Shown here piece after piece: positions 53,786-63,939 of a stretch of 64,000 bases of DNA. Source of the DNA: Streptomyces sp. WZ-12 (GTDB taxonomy: Bacteria > Actinomycetota > Actinomycetes > Streptomycetales > Streptomycetaceae); contig NZ_CP118574.1 of the NCBI RefSeq assembly GCF_028898845.1, positions 7,365,001-7,429,000 of the forward strand, written 5' to 3'. Numbering within the stretch: the stretch's first letter is position 1; every line of letters begins with the position of its first letter. A program made the translations under genes and the position numbers. Under the pieces are notes generated by a model. It was not told the DNA's origin, did not search any database, and saw only the letters and a list, made by a program, of their open reading frames with translations.

Positions 53786-54154
53786 GATTCCTCCCGCTGT
53801 CGCAGGGCTGGGTGTTCTGGGTTCTGGGGGTGCTACGGAGCGTCCTCGGGAGCGGGTTTTGGGTGTGCTCTTCGCTCTGGGGAGGGCTCCTGGGGATGTT
53901 CGTCGCATGGCGTCCCCGCGATGCGCGGGGCGTCTTTTCTTCGATGACACCACGGATGGTGCAAGGTCGCTTCCGGGGCCGGGACGCCGTCGCGTGGGCC
54001 GCAATCCCGCGGCCACAGGGGCGCGATGCGGCGGTCCGCGCACCTGCTGCCCGACCGGGGAATCGGGCATATCGTTCGTAGTACCGCGGTTCCGCCGCCC
54101 CCCTTGCGGTTCCGCTTCCGCTTCGTGAATCCCCGCACCGAAAGAAGGGTTCCG
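53786..54154. other. Divergent intergenic region (CBS / baeRF3)
   Basis: About 370 bp without a convincing gene. It has a short repeat (TGTTCTGGGTTCTGGGGG) near its left end and a stem-loop followed by a pyrimidine tract, listed separately. A long leader for the baeRF3 transcript is possible. I see no clear DevR-type box. Confidence 0.4.
53914..53940 (+). terminator. Hairpin plus U-rich tract in the baeRF3 leader
   Basis: CCCCGCG (53914-53920), loop ATG, CGCGGGG (53924-53930), then CGTCTTTTCT. In plus-strand RNA this looks like an intrinsic terminator, which is odd between divergent genes; it could be an attenuator for the baeRF3 gene 215 bp downstream. Confidence 0.45.
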
Positions 54155-55270
54155 ATGCATGCTGCGCTCAGCTCCGCTGACCTCGCCGAACTCCGCCGGC
54201 AGCGGCCCTATCCGGCCGTGTCGGTCCTGCTGCCCACGCACCGCCGTGAGCCGGACAACGCACAGGACCCGGTCCTGCTGCGGAACATGCTGGCGGAGGC
54301 CAAGGAGCGGCTCCAGGACGATCCGGACGTCTCCAGGGAGCGACGGATCGATGTCATCGAGCAGTTGGACCGGGCGGTGTCGGAGATCGACCTGACGCAC
54401 GCCGAGGAGGGCATGGCCGTCTTCGCGGCACCGGGGGAGCACCAGGTGTGGTCGCTGGGGCGCACGGTCCCGGCCCGGGTGGTGCTCTCGGACACCTTCC
54501 TCACCCGCAACCTCGTCGCCGCGCAGGCCGCCGAGCACCCGTTCTGGGTGCTGGCGCTCTCCGCCGACCGCGTCAGCCTGTGGAGCGGTGCGTTGGACCG
54601 CGTCACCGAGGTGCACCGCGGCGGATTCCCGCTGACCCGCAGCCTGGTGGACCCCGATCCCGAGGACCAGTTGCAGGTGGGCGACGTGCCCAGCACCTTC
54701 CGTGACGAGCACACCCGCAGGTTCCTGCGGGACGCGGACACCGCGCTCGCGGCCATCGTCAGGACTGACCCCCGGCCGCTCTACGTCGTCGGCGAGGCGG
54801 CGGCGCTCTCGCTGTTCGACGATGCCGGGACGGTCGTGCGGGGCGGCACCGGCACCAAGATCACGGTGACGCAGGTGCCGCACACGGGGCTGGCGGGTGG
54901 CCCGCCGGACGCCCTCTGGCAGGCGATCCGCCCGTACGCCGAGAAGCGCGCGGAGGCCGAAGTCGCCGATGTGCTGGCCGAACTGGACCGGGCGCGCGGT
55001 CGCCGCACCTTCGCGGCCGGCGTGGACGAGATCCGGCAGAACGCCGAGGTGGGCCGGGTCGCGCTGCTGGCGGTGGAGGAGAACTACCGGGAGACCGTGC
55101 GGGACGCCGGCGATCACCTCATGCCGGCCGAGCCCGGCGACCCGGACTCCGTCGACGACATCGTGGACGCGATCGTGGAGCGGTCGTTGGACACCGGTGC
55201 CGAGGTACGGTTCGTCCCCGACGGCGTGCTCGCCGAGGTGGGCGGGATCGCGGGGACCTTGCGGTACTGA
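54155..55270 (+). CDS. baeRF3 domain-containing protein
   Basis: Cytoplasmic protein (371 aa) of the bacterial archaeo-eukaryotic release factor family, type 3. Supporting segments are YPAVSVLLPTHRREPDN, an acidic middle, FLTRNLVAAQAAEHPFWVLAL and the C-terminal eRF1/Pelota-like part. These proteins are proposed to act on stalled or modified ribosomes, but the role is not proven. ATG with AAGG upstream. Neighbours are a CBS protein and a phosphoribosyltransferase fusion. Confidence 0.82.
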   Translation: MHAALSSADLAELRRQRPYPAVSVLLPTHRREPDNAQDPVLLRNMLAEAKERLQDDPDVSRERRIDVIEQLDRAVSEIDLTHAEEGMAVFAAPGEHQVWSLGRTVPARVVLSDTFLTRNLVAAQAAEHPFWVLALSADRVSLWSGALDRVTEVHRGGFPLTRSLVDPDPEDQLQVGDVPSTFRDEHTRRFLRDADTALAAIVRTDPRPLYVVGEAAALSLFDDAGTVVRGGTGTKITVTQVPHTGLAGGPPDALWQAIRPYAEKRAEAEVADVLAELDRARGRRTFAAGVDEIRQNAEVGRVALLAVEENYRETVRDAGDHLMPAEPGDPDSVDDIVDAIVERSLDTGAEVRFVPDGVLAEVGGIAGTLRY

Positions 55271-55345
55271 GGCCGCGAGCGCGCGGCGGTCGGCGCCCCA
55301 ACGAGGCGGGCGCCGGCCGCCGTTGCGGTCCGCGTGAGGTGCGTG

Positions 55346-56674
55346 TTACGCCGGCAGCAGGTGGAAGTGGCGGGTGAACCAGTCGCGGGCGAGCGCGGAG
55401 ACCTGGTCCAGGGCGCCCCGTTCCTCGAAGAGATGGGTGGCGCCGGGGACGATTTCGAGCTTGTTCTCGCAGGTCAACGCCGACTGGGCCTGACGGTTGA
55501 GCTCCATGACCAGGGTGTCGGCGCCGCCGACGATCAGCAGCGTCGGGGCCCGGACGGAGGCGAGCAGCGAGCGGCCGGCGAGGTCGGGGCGGCCGCCGCG
55601 GGAGACCACGGCGCCGATGTCCGCATCGGGGTAGGCGGCGGCCCGTAGCGCGGCCGCGGCGCCGGTGCTGGCGCCGAAGTAGCCGATCGGCACGGACTCG
55701 CGGTCCCGCAGCCAGCGGGTGGCGTCGGCCAACCGCCGGGCCAGGGCGTCGATGTCGAAGACCTTGGCCCGGTCGAACTCCTCGGCCGGGGTGAGCAGAT
55801 CGAAGAGCAGGGTGCCCAGGCCGGCGCGGTTCAGGGCCACGGCCACCGCGTGGTTGCGGGGGCTGTGCCGGCTGCTGCCGGAGCCGTGTGCGAACATCAC
55901 CACCGGCCCGCCCGGCGCGGGCAGCGTCAGGTCCCCGGTCAGCCGGATCGGACCGGCCTCGATCCGCACCTCCTCCGGCTCGCCCGCGCCGCGCACCGCC
56001 CGGGCGCGGGCGCCGGCCCGGGGAGCGGTGCCGGCCGCGGCGTGGGCGAGCAGGGCGACCACCTCGTCGTCCGAGGTCTGGGAGAAGTCCTCGTACCACT
56101 CGCCCACCGCGGAGAACGCGTACGGGGTGGAGAGGCAGACGAACTCGTCGGCCAGGGTGCGCAGTCGCTCGGCGGCGTCCGGCGGCGCCACCGGGACGGC
56201 CAGCACGACCCGGGCCGCGCCCTGGGCGCGGACGACCTGGCAGGCGGCCGCCGCGGTCGATCCGGTCGCGATGCCGTCGTCGATGACGATCGCGGTCCGG
56301 CCGTGCAGCGGCAGACGTGCTCGGCCGGCCCGGAAGCGCCCGGCCTGGCGGGCGAGTTCGGCCTCCTCGGTGCGCTGCACCGCGTCGACGTCCTCGGGCC
56401 CGACCCGGCCGCGGCGGATGATGTCGTCGCTGAGCACCCGCACCCCGCCCTCGCCGATCGCGCCGAAGCCCAGCTCCCGTTGGTACGGGACGCCCAGCTT
56501 GCGGACCACGATCACATCGAGGGGGGCGTGCAGGGCCAGGGCCACCTGGTACGCCACCGGGACCCCGCCACGGGGCAGGCCCAGGACGACCGGCTCTTCC
56601 TCTTCCAGATGACGCAACGCCTCGGCCAGTCGCCGTCCGGCGTCCGCACGGTCAGTGAACAGCACAGTGTGCAC
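55346..56674 (-). CDS. Phosphoribosyltransferase - dienelactone hydrolase-like fusion
   Basis: Two-domain protein (442 aa). Residues 1-210 form a type I phosphoribosyltransferase fold with the PRPP loop AIVIDDGIATGST. Residues 235-442 form an alpha/beta-hydrolase: HGSGSSRHSP oxyanion loop, nucleophile Ser in GYFGASTGAAAAL, an Asp in GGADTLV and His in PGATHLFEE. This fusion is known from actinobacterial genomes, though its substrate is not. GTG start (a second GTG three codons in has better spacing). It is convergent with the baeRF3 gene. Confidence 0.88.
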   Translation of the reverse strand: MHTVLFTDRADAGRRLAEALRHLEEEEPVVLGLPRGGVPVAYQVALALHAPLDVIVVRKLGVPYQRELGFGAIGEGGVRVLSDDIIRRGRVGPEDVDAVQRTEEAELARQAGRFRAGRARLPLHGRTAIVIDDGIATGSTAAAACQVVRAQGAARVVLAVPVAPPDAAERLRTLADEFVCLSTPYAFSAVGEWYEDFSQTSDDEVVALLAHAAAGTAPRAGARARAVRGAGEPEEVRIEAGPIRLTGDLTLPAPGGPVVMFAHGSGSSRHSPRNHAVAVALNRAGLGTLLFDLLTPAEEFDRAKVFDIDALARRLADATRWLRDRESVPIGYFGASTGAAAALRAAAYPDADIGAVVSRGGRPDLAGRSLLASVRAPTLLIVGGADTLVMELNRQAQSALTCENKLEIVPGATHLFEERGALDQVSALARDWFTRHFHLLPA

Positions 56675-56751
56675 CCCCTACTCAGGGGAGACGGAAGCCA
56701 CGTCCACACCTAAGTCCGGCATAACGCCGCTCGGGGGCCCGCGCAAGTCGG

Positions 56752-57450
56752 TCACCCGGTGGGGGCGGGGCCCGGGCGGTCCGGGGCGAGCAGGGCCGCG
56801 ATGTCCGGCGCCGACCACCGTGGGTGCACCCCCGGGCACGCGGCGAGATAGGCCGCGGTGCGGTGCGGGGGCCAGCCGTGGGCGGCGCCGATGCCGGCCG
56901 CGATGTGGCGGAGGTAGGCGGCGGACGGCGGGTTCGGGGGGACGTCCGTGCTGCGCCAGGGGGCGGTGAAGGTCAGCACCGGGTGGCCGTCGAGCCGGCC
57001 GGGGCAGACCAGCGTCTCGTAGCGGCCGGGGCCCAGTCGGTCCCGGCCGTGGGTGAGGACCGGCGTCAGGTCGAGGTCCGTGGTCGGGTCCCGGTACATC
57101 TCCTGGGCGGCCACGTCGGAGAATTGGGGGAGCGTCAGGAGGTAGGCGTGGCAGGGGAGTTCGCCGTCGGCGTCGGGGTCGTAGAAGGCGCGGCCGCCGG
57201 TCCAGACCGCCGACTCGGTGGCGAAGTACAGGCGGCCGCGCAGGAGGAGGGGCGTGCTGCGCCGCGGCGGGCGGGGGTCGCGGCACCCGGGGAAGTCGCG
57301 CAGTCCGCCCGGTGGGCGGCCGCCGGTGAGGTAGTAGCCGAGCCGTTCCGGGTGGGCGTTGGAGCCGTACGCGGCGTACCAGACGTGCCGGACGGCGGCG
57401 GCGCCGTCGGAGGGGACGTCGAGGGGGGCCGGGACGCGGGGCGCGGTCAC
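56752..57450 (-). CDS. Gamma-glutamylcyclotransferase-like protein
   Basis: Protein (232 aa) with the GGCT substrate signature VWYAAYGSN near residue 23, followed by a longer domain with WTGGRAFYDPD and CHAYLLTLPQFSDV. The expected catalytic Glu is plausibly in the AAQEMYRDP region, but I cannot prove it. Similar Streptomyces proteins are sometimes labelled histone deacetylase, which the sequence does not support. GTG start. It is divergent from the DNA ligase gene. Confidence 0.7.
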   Translation of the reverse strand: MTAPRVPAPLDVPSDGAAAVRHVWYAAYGSNAHPERLGYYLTGGRPPGGLRDFPGCRDPRPPRRSTPLLLRGRLYFATESAVWTGGRAFYDPDADGELPCHAYLLTLPQFSDVAAQEMYRDPTTDLDLTPVLTHGRDRLGPGRYETLVCPGRLDGHPVLTFTAPWRSTDVPPNPPSAAYLRHIAAGIGAAHGWPPHRTAAYLAACPGVHPRWSAPDIAALLAPDRPGPAPTG

Positions 57451-57532
57451 CTCTTCACGGTAGCGCCCGGGTGGGGCCGGTGCCGGGCCGCCTGCGGAAG
57501 CGGTCGGGGTGCCGCGGGGGCAGGATGACCGT

Positions 57533-59064
<1,532 letters not shown>

Positions 59065-59068
<4 letters not shown>

Positions 59069-59568
59069 CGGGACGCACGGCCGGGAGGCGGAGCGCCGGG
59101 CTGCTGCTGCACCGCAGGGGTGCGGACGGCGGGGTCGAGGTGCTGTTGGCGCATATGGGCGGGCCGCTGTGGGCCCGTCGGGACGCGGGTGCGTGGACGG
59201 TGCCGAAGGGGGAGTACCTGCCGCCGGAGGAGCCGTTGGCCGCGGCCCGGCGGGAGTTCGCCGAGGAGTTGGGGACGGCGCCGCCGGACGGCCGGTACCT
59301 GCCGCTGGGGGAGGTCCGGCAGTCCGGCGGCAAGGTGGTGACGGTCTGGGCCGTCGCGGGCGCCCTCGACCCGGACCGGATCGTGCCCGGCACCTTCGAG
59401 ATGGAGTGGCCGCGCGGCTCCGGGGCGGTCCGCAGCTTCCCGGAGATCGACCGGGTGGCCTGGTGCACCCCGGAGGAGGCGCGCGGGCGGCTGGTCACGG
59501 CCCAACGGGCTTTCGTCGACCGGCTGTTGGCGACCCTCGACGACGAGCCCGACGAGCCCGCCGGCTGA
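59065..59568 (+). CDS. Nudix hydrolase (MutT-like), coupled to the DNA ligase gene
   Basis: Nudix protein (167 aa) with the box GEYLPPEEPLAAARREFAEELG and a preceding LLLHRRGADGGVEVLLAHMGG strand. The fold and the WTVPKG signature resemble bacterial diadenosine polyphosphate or MutT-type hydrolases. Its GTG overlaps the ligase TGA (GTGA), so both are made together and a role in nucleotide-pool cleaning or DNA repair is likely. Convergent with the sugar ABC operon. Confidence 0.92.
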
Positions 59569-59618
59569 CCGCCGGTCCTGTCACTCCCGCCGCCCCGGTA
59601 GCTTCCACCGCTGCGCCC

Positions 59619-60467
59619 TCACTTCACCGCGCCCAACGACAGCCCCTGTACCAGCTTGTCCTGGGCGGCGAAGCCGGCGACCAGCACCGGCAGCGAGACC
59701 ACGGTGGCCGCCGCGCACACCTTCGCCAGGAACAGGCCCTGGCTGGTGACCAGGCCGGTCAGGAACACCGGGGAGGTGCCGGCCACGATTCCCGTCAACA
59801 CCCGGGCGAACAGCAGCTCGTTCCAGCTGAAGATGAAGGAGATCAGGGCGGTCGCGGCCAGGCCCGGCAGGGCGACCGGCGCCACGATCCGCAGCAGCGT
59901 GGTGGGCAGCCCGGCCCCGTCGAGCGAGGCGGCCTCCAGGATCTCCACCGGCACCTCGGCCAGGAAGGACCGCATCATCCACACCGCGATCGGCAGGTTC
60001 ATCGAGGTGTAGAGGATGACCAGCAGCCAAATGCTGTCCAGCATCCGGGTGTTCTGGGCGACCAGATAGATCGGCAGCAGCCCGGCCACCAGCGGCAGCA
60101 TCTTGGTCGACAGGAAGAAGAACAGCACATCGCGCCATTTGCGCACCGGCCTGATGGACAGCGCGTACGCCGCCGGGACCGCCAGCACCAGCACCAGCAG
60201 CGTCGAAGCCACCGATGCGGTCAGCGAGTTGATCAGCGGCGGCCAGGGGCTCACCCCCGCGCCGCCCGCGCCGAAGAACTCCCGGTAGCCGTGGAGGGTG
60301 AGCGGCGCGGTCAGGCTCGGCGGGTTGGTCGCGGCGTCCGTCTCGCGGTGGAAGGAGGTCAGCACCATCCAGGCCACCGGCAGGAAGAAGGCCAGCCCGC
60401 ACAGCCAGGCCACCAGCCCCAGCACGCCCCGGGTCCGCCGGTCGACCCGGTTCTCTCCTCGCGTCAT
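59619..60467 (-). CDS. Carbohydrate ABC transporter permease (MalG-like)
   Basis: Integral membrane permease (282 aa) with about six membrane segments. An EAA loop (EILEAASLDGAGLPTTLLRI, then VAPVALPG) is typical of MalG-type sugar permeases. Its ATG overlaps the preceding permease stop (ATGA). Last gene of the operon; no ATPase gene follows, so the importer probably shares a general ATPase such as MsiK, encoded elsewhere. Confidence 0.93.
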   Translation of the reverse strand: MTRGENRVDRRTRGVLGLVAWLCGLAFFLPVAWMVLTSFHRETDAATNPPSLTAPLTLHGYREFFGAGGAGVSPWPPLINSLTASVASTLLVLVLAVPAAYALSIRPVRKWRDVLFFFLSTKMLPLVAGLLPIYLVAQNTRMLDSIWLLVILYTSMNLPIAVWMMRSFLAEVPVEILEAASLDGAGLPTTLLRIVAPVALPGLAATALISFIFSWNELLFARVLTGIVAGTSPVFLTGLVTSQGLFLAKVCAAATVVSLPVLVAGFAAQDKLVQGLSLGAVK

Positions 60468-61375
60468 CGGGTGATCTCCTCGCGCAGCAGGGACGACACG
60501 GTGCGCAGGGCGAAGTTCGCCACCAGCAGTGAGCACAGCACCACCACGACGCCCTGCGCGGACGCCCGGCCGTAGTCATGGGCCTGGTAGAAGGTCTGGT
60601 AGATGGTGTACGGCAGGTTGGCGGTGCCCAGTCCGCCGGAGGTGATGGTGAACACCGCGTCGAAGTTCTGCACGATGTAGACCGTGCCGAGCAGCGCCGC
60701 GAGTTCGAGGTAACGCCGCAGGTGCGGCAGGGTGAGGTGGCGGAAGATGCCGAAGGCGGACGCCCCGTCCATCCGGGCCGCCTCCACCGCGTCCGCCGGC
60801 CGGCTCTGCAGGCCGGCCAGCAGGATCAGCATCATGAACGGCGTCCACTGCCAGACCAGCGACAACGCGACGGCCGCCAGCGGGGAGTTGGTCATCCAGT
60901 CCGGCTGCGGCGGGTCGCCGGCGCCGAACAGCCGCCACACCCACGTCAGCACGCCGTTGAGCAGCCCGTACGAGGCGTTGTAGAGCGCGTGCTTCCACAG
61001 CAGCGCGGCGGCCACCGGCACCACCAGGAACGGGGTGATCAGCAGGGTGCGGACGACGCCCCGGCCGATGAACCTGCGGTCCAGCAGCAGCGCCAGGCCG
61101 AGCCCCAGCAGCAGGCTGGTCAGCACCACCGACACCGTCAGCAGCACCGTTGTGGCGATCGACGAGCGCAGGGCGGGGTCGGTGACCACCGCCCGGTAGT
61201 TGTCCAGGGCGGCGAATCCGCGGTGGTCGGGCGCGAGCGCGTTCCAGCGCAGGAAGGAGATCACCACCGTTGCCACGAACGGGAGTTGAGTGACCGCGAT
61301 CAGGAAGACCAGGGCGGGCAGCAGCGGGGCCCGCCGGGCCCAGTTCGCGGCCCGCTCAGTGCGCGGTGTACGCAT
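60464..61375 (-). CDS. Carbohydrate ABC transporter permease (MalF-like)
   Basis: Integral membrane permease (303 aa) with about six membrane segments and the EAA loop DAVEAARMDGASAFGIFRHL, then TLPHLRR. It overlaps the binding-protein gene by 20 bp and the second permease by four, so the three are translationally linked. Forms the channel with the MalG-like partner. Confidence 0.93.
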   Translation of the reverse strand: MRTPRTERAANWARRAPLLPALVFLIAVTQLPFVATVVISFLRWNALAPDHRGFAALDNYRAVVTDPALRSSIATTVLLTVSVVLTSLLLGLGLALLLDRRFIGRGVVRTLLITPFLVVPVAAALLWKHALYNASYGLLNGVLTWVWRLFGAGDPPQPDWMTNSPLAAVALSLVWQWTPFMMLILLAGLQSRPADAVEAARMDGASAFGIFRHLTLPHLRRYLELAALLGTVYIVQNFDAVFTITSGGLGTANLPYTIYQTFYQAHDYGRASAQGVVVVLCSLLVANFALRTVSSLLREEITR

Positions 61376-62741
61376 CGGACACCTCCCGCGCCAGCCGCTG
61401 GCCGGTCCGCAGCGCGTCGGCGACGCTCTGCTTGCCGGCGATCGCCGAGCTGATCTCCTGCGACACCGTGGTCCCCAGGTCCGAGAACTCCGGTATGCCC
61501 ACGAACTGGATGCCGGGCGCCGGCCGCGGCTGCACCCCCGGGTCATCCGGCCGCGCCGAGGTGATCGCCCGCTCGGTCGCCGCCGCGAACGCCCCGGCCG
61601 CCGTGCGGTACGCCGGGTCGCGGTAGGTCGAGGCGCGCTTGCCGCCCGGCACCCGCGACCAGCCCAACTCCCGGCCCACCAACCGTTCGTAGCCCTTGCC
61701 GGACGCCCAGCGGACGAACTGCCAGGCCGCGCCCTGGTGCGTGCTGGCCTTCTGGATGCCCCAGGCCCAGGTGTAGAGCCAGCCCGCGCTGCGGGTCCGC
61801 TCGACCGGCGCCGGGGCGTAGCCGATCGTGCCGGCGACGGGGGAGTCCGCGCTCTCCAGCGACCCGGCGCCGGCGGTGGCGTCGTACCACATGGCGACCT
61901 TGCCCTGCTGCATCGCGTTGAGGCACTCGGTGTAGCCGGCCTGGGGCGCGCCGGGTTCGCCGTGCGCGCGGACCAGATCGACGTAGAAGCGGACCGCCCG
62001 GGCGAACTCCGGGCTGTCCACCCCGGCCTTCCAGTCCTTGTCGAACCAGGTGCCGCCGAAGGTGTTGACCACCGTCGTCAGCGGCGCGGCCAACTGCCCC
62101 CAACCGGGCTGTCCGCGCAGGCAGATGCCCTTCAGGCCCTTGCGGATGCCGTCCAACTTGGCGGCGAGCGCGGCAACTTGGGTCCAGGTCGGCCGGGCGG
62201 GCATGGTCAGCCCGGCCGCCTTCAGCAGGTCCTTGCGGTACATCAGGAACGACGACTCGCCGTAGAACGGCTCCGCGTAGACCTCGCCGTCGGCGGCGGT
62301 GAGCGAGGAGCGCACCGGCGCGAGGATGTCCTTCTGGTCGAACGTCCGGTCCCTGGCGGCCAGTTGGCCCAGTGGAGCGAGCCAGCCGTTGCGGGCGTAG
62401 ATGGGCGTCTCGTAGTTGCTGAGGCTGGCCACGTCGTACTGTCCGGCCTGGCTGGAGAAGTCCTGGCTCATCTTGTCGCGGAGGTCGTCCTCCGGCAGCA
62501 CGGTGAAGTGGACGCGGATGCCGGTCTCCTTGGTGAAGTGCTCGGCGGTGAGCCGCTGGAGGTCCACCATCTGCGGGTTGTTCACCATCAGCACGTTGAG
62601 GGTGTGCGGACCGCCGTCGCCGCTGCCGCCGGCGCCGCGGTAGCAGCCGGTGGCGGTCAGCGACAGGGCGGCCGCGAGGGCGGCCAGCCGCCTCAGGCGG
62701 CGGCCCGCGCCGCCGACGGCTCCGGGGGATCGTGCGCGCAC
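61356..62741 (-). CDS. Extracellular solute-binding lipoprotein (sugar ABC importer)
   Basis: Binding protein, family 1 (461 aa). Signal peptide with Arg-rich start and lipobox LTATGC, then a mature domain (LNVLMVNNPQMVDLQRL, YDVASLSNYETPIYA, AEPFYGESSFLMYRK) characteristic of sugar or polyol binders. GTG with GCAGGAG upstream. First transport gene after the DeoR regulator; it should deliver the substrate to the two permeases. The substrate is not readable; the AEPFYGESS part resembles proteins for sugar alcohols or oligosaccharides. Confidence 0.92.
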   Translation of the reverse strand: MRARSPGAVGGAGRRLRRLAALAAALSLTATGCYRGAGGSGDGGPHTLNVLMVNNPQMVDLQRLTAEHFTKETGIRVHFTVLPEDDLRDKMSQDFSSQAGQYDVASLSNYETPIYARNGWLAPLGQLAARDRTFDQKDILAPVRSSLTAADGEVYAEPFYGESSFLMYRKDLLKAAGLTMPARPTWTQVAALAAKLDGIRKGLKGICLRGQPGWGQLAAPLTTVVNTFGGTWFDKDWKAGVDSPEFARAVRFYVDLVRAHGEPGAPQAGYTECLNAMQQGKVAMWYDATAGAGSLESADSPVAGTIGYAPAPVERTRSAGWLYTWAWGIQKASTHQGAAWQFVRWASGKGYERLVGRELGWSRVPGGKRASTYRDPAYRTAAGAFAAATERAITSARPDDPGVQPRPAPGIQFVGIPEFSDLGTTVSQEISSAIAGKQSVADALRTGQRLAREVSDAYTAH

Positions 62742-62841
62742 GGCTCCTGCCTTTCCGGGTGGTTCGGCCCGAGGGGACGGGCATGGGCATGCCAGGGGTG
62801 TTGCCGGCCGGGCCGGCGGCGGTGAGGGGGGACGTCGGACG

Positions 62842-63603
62842 TCAGACCCGGAGCACCTGCGGCCCCAGGAGGGAGTAGCGGTGGGCCTCCGGCGCGGAGA
62901 GCCCGGTGTCGGTGACGATCGCGTCGACGTCGCCGATCGCGGCGAACCGGCAGAAGCTGCTGGCCCCGAACTTGCTGTGCACCCCGACCAGCACCCGCCG
63001 CCGCGACGAGCGCACCGCCTGCGCCTTCACGTCGGCGACCGCCGGATCGGGCGTGGTCAGGCCGTGTTCGCGGGAGATCCCGTTGGCACCGAGGAACGCC
63101 AGGTCGACCACGAAGCCGGCGAGCATGTCCCGGCACCACGGCCCGACCGTCGCCTGGGTCCCGGCCCGCACCCGCCCGCCGGCCAGCAGCACGGTCGTGG
63201 TGTCGGACGCCGCCACCAGCGAGGCGGTGCGCAGCGACGCGGTCAGCACGGTCAGCGGCCGGTCCGTCGGCAGCAGCATCGCGACCAGCTCGGGGGTGTA
63301 CCCCTCGTCGACGAAGACCGTCTCCGCCTCGCCGACGAGCTGGGCCGCGGCCGCCGCGATCCGCCGCTTCTCCGGCACCTGCTGGGTCTCCCGCCGCGCC
63401 AACGTGGTCTCGTAGCCCGCGCTCTCGACCGGGTAGGCCGCCCCGTGCGTGCGTCGGACCAGCCCGCGCCGCTCCAGCTCCCGCAGGTCGCGCCGGACGG
63501 TCTCGCGGGCCACCCCGAACTCGTCGGCCGCCTCGGCCACCTCCACCCGCCCGGACTGCCGGGCGAGCACCAGCAGACGGCTCTGGCGTTCCTCTGCCCT
63601 CAT
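62842..63603 (-). CDS. DeoR/GlpR family transcriptional regulator of the sugar operon
   Basis: Repressor (253 aa) with a winged helix (RQSRLLVLARQSGRVEVAEA, FGVARETVRRDLRELERRG) and DeoR effector domain (VFVDEGYTPELVAMLL, VDLAFLGANGIS, HSKFGASSF, VDAIVTDTG). ATG with CAGGAG upstream. It heads the ABC operon, separated from the binding-protein gene by 100 bp, and is the likely repressor, lifted by a sugar phosphate. Confidence 0.92.
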   Translation of the reverse strand: MRAEERQSRLLVLARQSGRVEVAEAADEFGVARETVRRDLRELERRGLVRRTHGAAYPVESAGYETTLARRETQQVPEKRRIAAAAAQLVGEAETVFVDEGYTPELVAMLLPTDRPLTVLTASLRTASLVAASDTTTVLLAGGRVRAGTQATVGPWCRDMLAGFVVDLAFLGANGISREHGLTTPDPAVADVKAQAVRSSRRRVLVGVHSKFGASSFCRFAAIGDVDAIVTDTGLSAPEAHRYSLLGPQVLRV

Positions 63604-63939
63604 CGCTCACTCCTGCCCCTGGCGGGATCGCCCGCCGCGCTCCGTCCGCCCGCTTCCGAACGGTCGCGTCCTTGGTGGATCGCTTTCCGTTCGGTCACGG
63701 CGGCGCCCGTTTCTGCCCGCAGCCAGGTTTATAGCAACAGATCACCTGCCCGCCGCCGCCCGTTACGGAACCAAAGCCGCCCGGTTTTGCCCGCTTCCGA
63801 AGGCCGTCTTCCGGGCCCCGGCGCGCGTGCCGGGCCCGTTCCCGCCTCTGCACACGTCCGTCACCGCGCCCCGAGCCGGCCCGCGCACGCCGGTGCCACA
63901 CCGGTGGTGCGGGGTTCGACGGCGCTTAGGCTGGACGCC
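63604..63939. promoter_or_regulatory. Control region upstream of the DeoR-led sugar operon
   Basis: About 335 bp without a gene. Related sequences recur: CGCTTCCGAACGGTC (63651-63665), CGCTTTCCGTTCGGTC (63681-63696) and CGCTTCCGAAGG (63792-63803), plus CCCGTTTCTGCCCGC and CCCGGTTTTGCCCGC. These are candidate DeoR sites. An AT-richer patch (GTTTATAGCAACAGATC, about 63727-63743) could contain a promoter. TAGGCT at about 63926 may be the -10 of the rightward gene. Confidence 0.45.

Noticed and set aside
53786..54154. DevR/OsdR-type box in the CBS/baeRF3 gap
   Set aside because: GGCCGGGAC and similar fragments are present, but no palindrome good enough to distinguish from general GC-rich sequence.
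56752..57450. Naming the GGCT-like protein a histone deacetylase
   Set aside because: The sequence has the YGSN substrate motif of gamma-glutamylcyclotransferases and none of the HDAC metal motifs.
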